Origin: an uncultured Pelagibacteraceae bacterium
GTDB taxonomy: Bacteria > Pseudomonadota > Alphaproteobacteria > Pelagibacterales > Pelagibacteraceae
Direction: 5' to 3'
DNA: 64,000 nt
Assembly: GCA_902622545.1 (NCBI GenBank)
Contig: CACNQD010000003.1
Coordinates: 1 to 64,000, forward strand
Shown here: piece by piece, positions 15,880 through 24,034 of the stretch
How positions within the stretch are numbered: the stretch's first letter is position 1
Layout of the letters: every line of letters starts with the position of its first letter
Translations under genes and position numbers: made by a program
Notes under the pieces: model-generated
What the model was told of the DNA's origin: nothing
Database searches by the model: none
What the model saw: only the letters and a program-made list of their open reading frames with translations

Positions 15880-16873
15880 AAAAAAAATTAATCGCAAAAT
15901 ATCAGTTGCACCCATGATGGATTGTACAGATCGTCATGATAGGTTTTTTTTAAGGCTAATTAGCAAAAACGTTATGCTATATTCAGAAATGGTCGCAACA
16001 AAGTCAGCCATACATGGTGAAAGAGAAAAAATTTTAGGATTTAGAAATGAAGAACAGCCTGTTGCACTTCAAGTGGGCGGTTCAGATAAAAAAGAGCTTG
16101 CTCAGGTTGCTAAATTGGCTGAGGAATATAGTTATAAAGAAATTAACTTAAACCTAGGATGCCCTAGTAAAAAAGTTCAAAAAAATTCTTTTGGAGCCTG
16201 TTTAATGAAAGAGCCTGATCTAGTAGCAGATTGTTTAAATGAAATGGTGAATGCTTGTAATATTCCTGTAACTGCAAAAACTAGAATTGGTGTTGATGAT
16301 ATTGAAGATTTTGATTATCTCAATAAATTTGTAAACAAAATCAAAGAAGCAGGTTGCAAAACAATTATATTGCATGCAAGAAAAGCAATTTTAAAAGGTC
16401 TTACGCCAAAGCAAAACCTTTCAATACCAAAATTAAATTATGAGAGAGTTTATGAGATTAAAAAAGAAAACCCTGATTTAGAGATCATCATCAACGGTGG
16501 GATTGCAAACACTGAAGATATAAAAAAACATTTAAAAATATGTGATGGCGTTATGATAGGTAGAGCAATTTATCAAAATCCATATTTTTTATCTGAGATT
16601 GAAAAAGAAATATTTAGTAACAATACTGTTCCGTCTAGAGAAAATATAGTTAAAGAAATTTTAAAATATTTAGAAGAAGAAGTAAAAGTAGGAACAAAAG
16701 TAAATCATATTATGAGACATACAGTTGGACTATATCATGGGCAACCTGGTTCTAAAGATTGGAAAAGATACTTAAGTGATAATATGATGGCGAGAGACTC
16801 TGATTTTCAAAAAGCAAAACATATAATGACTATCGTCCAAAATAATGAAAAAGCAAATCAGATTAATACCTAA
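15869..16873 (+). CDS. dusA: tRNA-dihydrouridine synthase A
   Basis: 334 aa. The start ISVAPMMDCTDRHDRFF, the catalytic Cys98 in NLGCPSKKVQKNSFGACLM and the C-terminal RHTVGLYHGQPGSK are diagnostic of DusA, the FMN enzyme that reduces U20/U20a in tRNA D-loops. TTG at 15869 is chosen because an ATG at 15914 would cut off the conserved SVAPMMD segment. The start overlaps dctM by 11 bp, so it is read through from the TRAP operon. The end overlaps the next gene by one base. Confidence 0.88.
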   Translation: MHTKKKINRKISVAPMMDCTDRHDRFFLRLISKNVMLYSEMVATKSAIHGEREKILGFRNEEQPVALQVGGSDKKELAQVAKLAEEYSYKEINLNLGCPSKKVQKNSFGACLMKEPDLVADCLNEMVNACNIPVTAKTRIGVDDIEDFDYLNKFVNKIKEAGCKTIILHARKAILKGLTPKQNLSIPKLNYERVYEIKKENPDLEIIINGGIANTEDIKKHLKICDGVMIGRAIYQNPYFLSEIEKEIFSNNTVPSRENIVKEILKYLEEEVKVGTKVNHIMRHTVGLYHGQPGSKDWKRYLSDNMMARDSDFQKAKHIMTIVQNNEKANQINT

Positions 16874-17709
16874 TGGAAAATCTTAATTTAAATGAGATAA
16901 TAAATTTATTAACTGTTCTTGCAATTGCAGCAGCTGTAGCTGGTTTTATGGCTGGTCTATTAGGAGTAGGCGGTGGTATTATAATGGTACCAGCTTTGTA
17001 CTATGCTTTTACCGTTTTAGATTTTGATTTAGTGACAAGAATGCATCTATCAGTTGGTACTTCTCTTGCAATAATTATACCTACTTCAATTATTTCTACG
17101 AAAACACATATGGAACACGATGCAGTTGATATTAATATGGTAAGGTCTTTTGGGATTTTTATAGTTTTAGGTGTACTTTGTGGAACTTTCTTAGCAGTAA
17201 GTTTAAAAACACCTGCATTAGTATTATTTTTTGCAATATTTTCTTTTTGCGTTGGTCTATTTTTTATTTTTTTAAGGGAACAATTAATGGATAAACCAAA
17301 AAAAATTTCAGAATTAATAAAAAAAATTTCAGGTATATTGATAGGATTCATTTCAGTCCCCTTAGGTATTGGTGGAGGATCTTTAATGGTACCATTTATG
17401 CGAACCTTTGGATATGACATTAGAAAGTCTATTGGGACAGCTGCAGCTGTTGGTTTTTTAATTGCTTTGACTGGTTCAATCACAATGATAACAGGTGGAG
17501 AAATAATTGATAATGTAAAATCACCATTCAGTTTTGGTTACATTAATTTATTAGGTTTTCTTGTATTTGTCCCTGTAACAATGGTAATGGCCCGAATTGG
17601 AGCCAAAGTTGTTTACAAAATTAACAAAAAGTTATTAAGCAAAATATTTGGCTGTTTTTTGTTGTTAGTTTCTGTTAGGTCCTTCCTTGAATATTTTAAT
17701 ATAAATTAA
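16873..17709 (+). CDS. TauE/SafE-family sulfite/sulfonate exporter, copy 1
   Basis: 278 aa membrane protein with the internal two-fold repeat of TauE/SafE (DUF81) proteins. The glycine-rich motifs AGLLGVGGGIIMVPALYY (about residue 28) and SVPLGIGGGSLMVPFMRTFG (about residue 163) begin the two halves. The family exports or imports small anions such as sulfite, sulfoacetate or sulfolactate. It is coupled to dusA (shared base) and followed 14 bp later by a paralogue. The substrate is unproven. Confidence 0.85.
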   Translation: MENLNLNEIINLLTVLAIAAAVAGFMAGLLGVGGGIIMVPALYYAFTVLDFDLVTRMHLSVGTSLAIIIPTSIISTKTHMEHDAVDINMVRSFGIFIVLGVLCGTFLAVSLKTPALVLFFAIFSFCVGLFFIFLREQLMDKPKKISELIKKISGILIGFISVPLGIGGGSLMVPFMRTFGYDIRKSIGTAAAVGFLIALTGSITMITGGEIIDNVKSPFSFGYINLLGFLVFVPVTMVMARIGAKVVYKINKKLLSKIFGCFLLLVSVRSFLEYFNIN

Positions 17710-17723
17710 CTAACAAGGTTCCA

Positions 17724-18557
17724 TTGTCCTTATCAATTTTAATAAACGAATACTGGTATTTTATTTTACTTATAGTTTTTGTAGCAACTGCAGTTGGTTT
17801 CTTTGCTGGATTATTTGGTATAGGTGGTGGATTGATTTCTGTTCCATGTCTTTTTTTTATATTTGAAACATTAAATATTGAAAAAGATTTTTTAATGCAT
17901 TTAACAGTTGGTACTGCCTTTACGATAACAATATTTACTTCTTCAGCTTCTGTCTTTACCCATTATAAAAATAAATTGGTTGACATAAATGTGGTAAAAA
18001 CCTTTGGGTTATTTGTTGTTTTAGGTGTTCTTTTGGGAACAGTTTTTGCCGCATATATGAGTACAAAAAGTCTTGTTCTTTTTTTTTCAGTAGTTGTTTA
18101 TGTTTTTGGAGCATACTTAATGCTTGCTAACGAACAAGTTCGGAGAGTTAATGTAAATAGAGCATTTTATTCTAAAGCTATCTTTGGTTTAATGTCAGGA
18201 TTTATATCTGCACCCATGGGTATTACTGGTGCTATGATGAATGTTCCGTTGCTTCGGTACTTAGGTTATCCAATAAGTAAATGCATAGGGAGTGCCGCAA
18301 CAATAGGATTATTTATATCTATAACCGGTTCTGTTGGTTTTTTAATTTCAGGTTTTTACTTTAATGCAAATTTACCTTTTAGTATTGGATTTGTTAATAT
18401 TCCAGCTTTTTTATTATTTGTCCCAATTACAACTTTTATGGCAAGATTTGGAGCTAACACAGTTTATAAAATGAACAAAATTAAAGCTCAAAGACTTTTT
18501 GGGGTTTTTCTTTATACAGTAGGAACAATTTTTATATACAGGTATTTTAATATTTAA
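17724..18557 (+). CDS. TauE/SafE-family exporter, copy 2
   Basis: 277 aa, a clear paralogue of the preceding gene: AGLFGIGGGLISVPCLFF and APMGITGAMMNVPLLRYLG mark the two halves. In the second motif the usual GGG triplet has become GIT, so substrate handling may differ from copy 1. TTG at 17724 is chosen because AAGG (17715-17718) lies 5 bp upstream and the protein then starts just before the first helix, as in copy 1. The 3' end overlaps the convergent phosphohexomutase gene by 4 bp. Confidence 0.83.
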   Translation: MSLSILINEYWYFILLIVFVATAVGFFAGLFGIGGGLISVPCLFFIFETLNIEKDFLMHLTVGTAFTITIFTSSASVFTHYKNKLVDINVVKTFGLFVVLGVLLGTVFAAYMSTKSLVLFFSVVVYVFGAYLMLANEQVRRVNVNRAFYSKAIFGLMSGFISAPMGITGAMMNVPLLRYLGYPISKCIGSAATIGLFISITGSVGFLISGFYFNANLPFSIGFVNIPAFLLFVPITTFMARFGANTVYKMNKIKAQRLFGVFLYTVGTIFIYRYFNI

Positions 18558-20002
18558 TTAATCTTTTGATCGTATTCGCCAATTTTTCCAGTTTCTTGCA
18601 ACAACTTATCAATAAAATAAAAGATCTCTTTTTTTAATTCATCAGATGTTGGGCTTTCAGTAACCACAACTAAAGAGGGCTTGTTTGAAGAAGCTCTTAT
18701 CAATCCCCAAGATCCATCTTCTAGTGAGAATCTAATTCCATTGACTGTAAGTATATTATTAATTTTTAGTCCTTTAATTTTAAACTCATTGTCTTTTAGT
18801 TTATTAATTTTATCAATCATCTCATCAATGACTTTGTATTTTTCTTCATCTTTACAAAAAGGACCCATTGTTGGACTTTGAAAGGTTTTAGGTAAACTCT
18901 TTATTAAAACATCTAACTTTTCATTTTGATTATCCAAAAGGTTACAAACTTGAATTGCTGAATTAATACCATCATCAAAACCATAACCAAGTGGTTGATT
19001 AAAAAAGAAATGTCCACTCTTTTCAAAACCAGCAATCGCTTTATCTTCATTTACTTTTCTTTTAATGTATGAATGACCGGTTTTCCAATATATTGTCTTA
19101 CAATTATTTTTATTTAAAATTTCATCATTCATGAACAAACCAGTTGATTTTACATCAACTACAAATTTTGAGTTTTTATGTTGACTTGAAATATTTCTTG
19201 CAATTAATAATCCAATCTTATCAGCGAAAATTTCGTTACCATTATTATCTATAACACCAACTCTGTCTCCATCACCATCAAAACCAAAACCCACATCTGC
19301 ATTATTTTGTTTTACACATTTTGCAATTTCATGAAGCATTTCCATATCTTCTGGATTCGGGTTGTATCTTGGAAAAGTGTAATCTAAATTACAGTCTAAT
19401 TCTATCACCTCACATCCAACACCTCTTAAAATTTCAGGAGCAAATATACCAGCTGTTCCATTACCGCAAGCCGCAACAACTTTTAATCTTTTTTTTAATT
19501 TTGTTTTAGAAAGTTCTTTAATATAAACTTTATTAAATTCTTTAACTTCCTCAAACTTTCCCTCTCCTTTTACAAATTTTTGATTTAATACAATATCTTT
19601 AAGTTCAGACATTTCATCTTTACAGTGGGTAAGGCCTTTTTCAATTCCCATTTTGATGCCTGTCCAACCATTTTCATTATGACTAGCAGTTATCATAGCA
19701 ACTGCATCAGAATTTAGCTTGAACTGAGACAAATAAACTGTAGGCGATAAACATAGTCCAATATCTTTGACATTGCATCCAGTAGACAACAAACCTTTTA
19801 CAAAGTTTTTTTTAACATTTTCACTATATGATCTGTAATCATGTCCAACTATTACAGTTGGATTTTTTATCTTATTAATTACTTGAGTACCAAAACCTTT
19901 ACCAACAGACTCAATTCCAAGCTCATTTATACTATCCGGGAACAACCATCTTGCATCGTATTCACGAAAACCGAATTCATCTATTAAGATATTGTCAGAC
20001 AT
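18554..20002 (-). CDS. Phosphomannomutase/phosphoglucomutase
   Basis: 482 aa alpha-D-phosphohexomutase. It has the phosphoserine loop ITASHNENGWTGIK (Ser107), the magnesium loop FGFDGDGDRVGV (about residue 243) and the sugar loop FEKSGHFFF (about residue 325), in the order of the ManB/AlgC group. It interconverts 1- and 6-phosphates of mannose or glucose, supplying GDP-mannose or UDP-glucose for surface sugars and possibly the glucose donor for glucosylglycerate made elsewhere in the window. It is last in a minus-strand group with an oxidoreductase and a GT17 enzyme. Confidence 0.88.
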   Translation of the reverse strand: MSDNILIDEFGFREYDARWLFPDSINELGIESVGKGFGTQVINKIKNPTVIVGHDYRSYSENVKKNFVKGLLSTGCNVKDIGLCLSPTVYLSQFKLNSDAVAMITASHNENGWTGIKMGIEKGLTHCKDEMSELKDIVLNQKFVKGEGKFEEVKEFNKVYIKELSKTKLKKRLKVVAACGNGTAGIFAPEILRGVGCEVIELDCNLDYTFPRYNPNPEDMEMLHEIAKCVKQNNADVGFGFDGDGDRVGVIDNNGNEIFADKIGLLIARNISSQHKNSKFVVDVKSTGLFMNDEILNKNNCKTIYWKTGHSYIKRKVNEDKAIAGFEKSGHFFFNQPLGYGFDDGINSAIQVCNLLDNQNEKLDVLIKSLPKTFQSPTMGPFCKDEEKYKVIDEMIDKINKLKDNEFKIKGLKINNILTVNGIRFSLEDGSWGLIRASSNKPSLVVVTESPTSDELKKEIFYFIDKLLQETGKIGEYDQKIN

Positions 20003-20005
20003 AGT

Positions 20006-20989
20006 TTATTTCTTTATTAATTTTGACCAAATTGACATGTTTTTCATTATAGCTAAAGAACTTTGGATATTTACTAAAAATTTATCATCTTTCTTATTTT
20101 TTTCAAAATTATTAGAAACTTTTTCAATTTGATTTGCATACAAAGATAGATCAGAGTTTACTATCTTTTTATAGTAAGAGTTTCCTTGCGATATTTCTAA
20201 GCTGGTTTGTTTTTCAGGTAACCATGGACTGTTGATAATTAATTTACCGTTTTGTCCCTCTATAATTGTCTTATTTTGATAATTTTCTTTAAAACTTACT
20301 TGAATTTGACATCTGATCTTTTTATTAATTTCAATCTCTGCTTCTGCGAAGTCATCAACATTTGTGTGAGTTAGGTTGCCTTTGGCATTTAAAAATTTAT
20401 AACTATCTGGGTCTTTATAAAATAAATTTAAAATACTTAAAGGATAACAACCTACATCTAATATGGCTCCGCCACCCAATTTTTTGTCAAAAAGTCTAGA
20501 GTCTGGTTTGATTTTATTAATTTTAAAACCAAAACTTGATTGAATGTTTTTAATTTCTCCTAATTCATTATTTTCAACTATATCTTGGATTATCTTAGTT
20601 TGTGGATGGGACCTATATGCAAATCCTTCATAAAAAATTGTATTATTTTTTATTATATAATCAAAAACTTCTCTACCTTCATCATAACTTAATGTGAACG
20701 GTTTTTCACATAAAATATTTTTATTATTTTCAGAACACTTTTTTATTAATTCGAAATGCGTATTGTTAAGAGTAGCTATATAAATAGCATTGACATTTTT
20801 GTCTTTTATAATTTCGTTATAATCATTATAGACAACTAAATCTGTAAAACTAAAATTATTTTTAAAAATTTTAATTTTATTGTTGTCTTTACTCGCGACA
20901 CTAACTATTTTTGAATTACTAGTTTCTTTAATCGCGTTAGCAAATTTTTGACCCATATTTCCAAGACCAATTATTCCCCACCTAATCAT
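20006..20989 (-). CDS. Gfo/Idh/MocA family oxidoreductase
   Basis: 327 aa. N-terminal NAD(P) site WGIIGLGNMGQKFA, then the family's CEKPF motif (about residue 95) with the catalytic lysine and a GGGAILDVGCYPL segment (about residue 170) typical of sugar/dihydrodiol dehydrogenases of this fold. It probably oxidises a sugar or nucleotide sugar. Gaps of 3-4 bp to its neighbours (phosphohexomutase and GT17) suggest one operon for a modified surface sugar. Exact substrate unknown. Confidence 0.83.
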   Translation of the reverse strand: MIRWGIIGLGNMGQKFANAIKETSNSKIVSVASKDNNKIKIFKNNFSFTDLVVYNDYNEIIKDKNVNAIYIATLNNTHFELIKKCSENNKNILCEKPFTLSYDEGREVFDYIIKNNTIFYEGFAYRSHPQTKIIQDIVENNELGEIKNIQSSFGFKINKIKPDSRLFDKKLGGGAILDVGCYPLSILNLFYKDPDSYKFLNAKGNLTHTNVDDFAEAEIEINKKIRCQIQVSFKENYQNKTIIEGQNGKLIINSPWLPEKQTSLEISQGNSYYKKIVNSDLSLYANQIEKVSNNFEKNKKDDKFLVNIQSSLAIMKNMSIWSKLIKK

Positions 20990-20993
20990 TTAA

Positions 20994-21887
20994 TTAATCA
21001 AACCATTGTTTAAGTTTTGAGCGAATTTCACTAGATTGTAAATATTTGGGTAATTTGTCATCGCTTATTCTTTTTAATTTATAATTAAAATTCCATCTCT
21101 CCTTATATTTTTCTTTATCAACAAAGTGATTGAAAAACATTTCTTTGTTATCGATCTTTTTTTGAAAGTCCTCGACTGTCAAGCCACTTAATTTAAATTC
21201 ATCGTGATGGCCAAAATTAGAATATTTTTCAAACATTTTCTCAGCTGTCATAAGATTTGTGAAATGCCAACCACCATCATTTATAATCTCAAGATTTATA
21301 TATTTATTATTTGAAAAAAATGTATCTAGCCTCCAAAAAGGATATTGTTTATTTTTTAAATTCCTAAGCCATGACATTGAAACTAGTTTTTTTTTCTTAG
21401 CTGCTTTTGATCCAAACCAAGGAATCAAGTCATATTGAAGATTAAATTTATAATAAAAAAATAATTGTTTGAAAATTAATATATCCTTTTTTGAATTTTT
21501 AAACTGTTTTGAATTTAAATTAGGTATTTCATCATTGTCACTTAGTATAATTAGATCATTTTCATTAACATCTGATAAAGCTTTAATCATGTAATTATAG
21601 GATTGTTCTATTCTTTTTAAACTATCACTTCTTTTCTCAAATGGTTCTGCTAAACCATTTTTGTCACCAATAATATTTGGTGGTTCTTCATCAATTACAA
21701 TATATGTAATTTTATCTTTAAATTTTTGATAATTGTTAATATTGAAATTTAATTTTTTCTTTTTTCCACTATGTGAATAGGTAGATTCGCAAACAATAAA
21801 TTTTTCTACAAAATTATTCAAAACATGGAAACGAATATCCATCATTAAATGTTCTGAATAGAAGGTGGTACAGTCAAAGATTCTCAT
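20994..21887 (-). CDS. Glycosyltransferase family 17-like protein
   Basis: 297 aa, no signal peptide. The start MRIFDCTTFYSEHLMMDIR, then VEKFIVCESTYSHSGKKK, LIILSDNDEIPN (acidic DNDE metal-type motif) and the late GWHFTNL segment follow the GT17 pattern known from animal beta-1,4-mannosyl-glycoprotein N-acetylglucosaminyltransferases and scattered bacterial relatives. It probably transfers a sugar to a cell-surface polymer. It heads the minus-strand group ahead of the oxidoreductase and phosphohexomutase, and starts within the region shared with the nrdA control elements. Confidence 0.75.
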   Translation of the reverse strand: MRIFDCTTFYSEHLMMDIRFHVLNNFVEKFIVCESTYSHSGKKKKLNFNINNYQKFKDKITYIVIDEEPPNIIGDKNGLAEPFEKRSDSLKRIEQSYNYMIKALSDVNENDLIILSDNDEIPNLNSKQFKNSKKDILIFKQLFFYYKFNLQYDLIPWFGSKAAKKKKLVSMSWLRNLKNKQYPFWRLDTFFSNNKYINLEIINDGGWHFTNLMTAEKMFEKYSNFGHHDEFKLSGLTVEDFQKKIDNKEMFFNHFVDKEKYKERWNFNYKLKRISDDKLPKYLQSSEIRSKLKQWFD

Positions 21888-21986
21888 TAATCATCTTAAA
21901 TTCTAGGTAAATTGCCTCAATTTTATGGTAAGGCTTACTTTAAATTGTTAATAATTGTAATTTATTAGTTGAATTTTTTTTTGTTT

Positions 21987-22001
21987 GTTCTATAAATGTT
22001 C
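21987..22001 (+). promoter_or_regulatory. Putative LexA (SOS) box, GTTC-N7-GTTC
   Basis: GTTC (21987-21990), seven A/T bases, then GTTC (21998-22001) is exactly the alphaproteobacterial LexA-box form, a direct repeat with 7-bp spacing. It lies 92 bp before the nrdA ATG and 100 bp before the divergent GT17 start. SOS control of ribonucleotide reductase is known in other bacteria, so placement makes sense. Whether this organism has LexA cannot be seen here. Confidence 0.5.
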
Positions 22002-22010
22002 TATTGATTT

Positions 22011-22057
22011 TTAATTTATATAGTGTAGTTAAAGATCTTACACACAACATATAGTTG
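22011..22057 (+). promoter_or_regulatory. Putative tandem NrdR boxes upstream of nrdA
   Basis: Two 16-bp sites resemble the NrdR consensus ACACWATATATWGTGT: 22011-22026 (12 of 16 matches, good right half TATATAGTGT) and 22042-22057 (13 of 16, good left part ACACAACATATAGT). The 15-bp gap (31 bp centre to centre, about three helical turns) is the spacing typical of paired NrdR boxes. NrdR is the ATP-cone repressor of ribonucleotide reductase genes. Confidence 0.55.
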
Positions 22058-22074
22058 TTTTTACTAAAAAGTAC

Positions 22075-22090
22075 TATAAAATAAGGGAGT
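22075..22090 (+). promoter_or_regulatory. nrdA: Candidate nrdA -10 element and ribosome site
   Basis: TATAAA at 22075-22080 could be a -10 box; the second NrdR-like site (22042-22057) would then cover the -35 region, as expected for repression. AAGGGAG at 22084-22090 is a strong Shine-Dalgarno sequence 3 bp before the ATG at 22094. If the -10 is real, the ribosome site would fall at the very 5' end of the message, so the true promoter may be further upstream. Confidence 0.35.
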
Positions 22091-22093
22091 TAA

Positions 22094-24034
22094 ATGAACA
22101 AAGTTTTGTCTCAGGCTATTAAGAAAGCTGTCTCTGATTTTAAACCAAGGATTGAAATAAAGGATAAAAACAAAGGTCCAGACCTTTTCTCTTTGAGTGA
22201 TAATACAGAGCTATTTCAAAATTCAAAAGGTATCACAATAAAAATAGATAGAACTAGAGATGATAATTTAACCGACTTTGGTAAAGCAACATTAAATGAT
22301 AGATATTTAGGAGAAAACGAGTCTTTTCAAGATTTATTCGCAAGAGTTGCTAGTCACTATGCAGACGACAACTTGCATGCACAAAGATTGTATAATTATA
22401 TTAGCAATCTTTGGTTCATGCCTGCAACACCTGTTTTGTCAAATGGTGGCACTACAAGAGGTTTACCAATCTCATGTTTTCTAAACGAAGCAAACGATAG
22501 TTTGCAAGGCATTTTAGGACTTTGGAGTGAAAACGTTTGGTTAGCAGCAAGAGGCGGTGGAATTGGAAGTTATTGGGGTAACTTAAGATCAATAGGTGAA
22601 AAAATTGGTAGAGTAGGTAAAACATCAGGAATTATTCCTTTCATAAAAGTTATGGACTCTCTTACAATGGCTATCAGCCAAGGTTCGTTAAGAAGAGGCT
22701 CTGCTGCATGTTACTTACCGATTGATCATCCAGAAATTGAAGAATTTATTGAAATGAGAAGACCAACCGGAGGCGATCCAAATAGAAAATCACTTAATTT
22801 GCATCACGGTGTATTAGTGTCAGATGCATTTATGAGAGCAGTAGAACTTGATGAACAGTGGGCACTAAAAAGTCCAAAAGATGGAGCAGTTCAGCAAACT
22901 GTATCGGCAAGAAATTTATGGATAAGACTACTTACAGCAAGAATTGAAACAGGGGAACCCTACATAATTTATATTGATACTGTTAACAGACAAATACCAC
23001 AACATCACAAATTAGCAGGATTAACAGTTAAGACTTCTAATCTTTGTAGCGAGATAACTTTGCCAACAGGTATCGATAAAGAAGGGCGAGATAGAACAGC
23101 TGTTTGTTGTTTATCTTCTTTAAATGTAGAAAAATATGATGAGTGGAAAGATGATGAAAAATTTGTAGATGATGTGATGAGATTTTTAGACAATGTTCTT
23201 AGTGATTTTATTAAAAATGCTCCTAAAGAGTTCAGTGATGCTGTATATTCTGCAACTAAGGAAAGAAGTGTTGGCCTTGGTGTTATGGGTCTTCACTCAT
23301 ATTTTCAAAAAAAAATGATCCCTTTAGAATCTGTTATGAGCAAAGTATGGAACAAAAAAATATTTGAAAACATTCAAACCAAAGTAGATAAATCCTCAAA
23401 AGATTTGGCAGAAGAAAGAGGTTCATGTCCAGACGCCGAGGAATATGGTTTTAAAGAAAGATTTTCAAATAAAACCGCAATTGCTCCGACTGCATCTATA
23501 TCTATTATATGTGGCGGTACTTCTCCTGGTGTTGAGCCAATAGCTGCGAATAGTTATACGCACAAAACACTTTCAGGATCGTTTAATGTTAGAAACAAAT
23601 ATTTAAAGAAATTGTTAGATAAACATAGCAAAGATAATGATGAAATTTGGTCAAGTATTACAACAAATCAAGGTTCAGTTTCTCATCTAGATTTTTTAAC
23701 GAAAGAAGAGAAAGATGTATTTAAAACAGCTTTTGAGCTGGATCAAAGATGGCTAGTAGACTTAAGTGCAGATAGAACACCGCACATATCACAAGCTCAA
23801 TCAATTAACTTATTTTTACCTGCTGATGTTCATAAGAAAGATTTACATCAAATTCATTTCCAAGCTTGGAAAAAAGGTTTAAAAAGCCTTTATTACTGCA
23901 GGTCAAAATCAATACAAAGAGCTGAAAATGTTAACGATGCAAAATCAACAGACATTACAGCTAATGTTTATAAATCAAAAAACCAACAACAATCAGAAGA
24001 AAACAAATATGAGGAGTGTTTATCATGTCAGTAG
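22094..24034 (+). CDS. nrdA: Ribonucleoside-diphosphate reductase alpha subunit
   Basis: 646 aa, the catalytic subunit that reduces ribonucleotides to deoxyribonucleotides. It shows the active-site Cys in LPISCFLNE (about residue 132), the second redox Cys in SNLCSEITLP (about residue 316) and a TASISIICGGTSPGVEP loop. The last residues, EECLSCQ, hold the shuttle cysteine pair (CxxC) that hands electrons from thioredoxin/glutaredoxin. It is about 115 residues shorter than E. coli NrdA and I see no ATP-cone (no VxKRDG-type motif) at the N-terminus, so overall dATP inhibition through a cone is absent. It overlaps nrdB by 10 bp. Confidence 0.92.
   Translation: MNKVLSQAIKKAVSDFKPRIEIKDKNKGPDLFSLSDNTELFQNSKGITIKIDRTRDDNLTDFGKATLNDRYLGENESFQDLFARVASHYADDNLHAQRLYNYISNLWFMPATPVLSNGGTTRGLPISCFLNEANDSLQGILGLWSENVWLAARGGGIGSYWGNLRSIGEKIGRVGKTSGIIPFIKVMDSLTMAISQGSLRRGSAACYLPIDHPEIEEFIEMRRPTGGDPNRKSLNLHHGVLVSDAFMRAVELDEQWALKSPKDGAVQQTVSARNLWIRLLTARIETGEPYIIYIDTVNRQIPQHHKLAGLTVKTSNLCSEITLPTGIDKEGRDRTAVCCLSSLNVEKYDEWKDDEKFVDDVMRFLDNVLSDFIKNAPKEFSDAVYSATKERSVGLGVMGLHSYFQKKMIPLESVMSKVWNKKIFENIQTKVDKSSKDLAEERGSCPDAEEYGFKERFSNKTAIAPTASISIICGGTSPGVEPIAANSYTHKTLSGSFNVRNKYLKKLLDKHSKDNDEIWSSITTNQGSVSHLDFLTKEEKDVFKTAFELDQRWLVDLSADRTPHISQAQSINLFLPADVHKKDLHQIHFQAWKKGLKSLYYCRSKSIQRAENVNDAKSTDITANVYKSKNQQQSEENKYEECLSCQ

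Noticed and set aside
17001..17483. 160-codon minus-strand frame
   Set aside because: It is wholly antisense to the first TauE/SafE gene, whose motifs are clear; the antisense translation is Lys/Pro-rich and shows no family features.
21888..22093. Possible small RNA or tRNA in the longest gene-free stretch
   Set aside because: No cloverleaf, no stable hairpin and no GC-rich segment is visible; the content is explained by LexA/NrdR-like sites and promoter sequence.
24016..24024. GTG start for nrdB three codons upstream
   Set aside because: The GTG overlaps the ribosome-binding sequence GAGGAG that serves the ATG at 24025.
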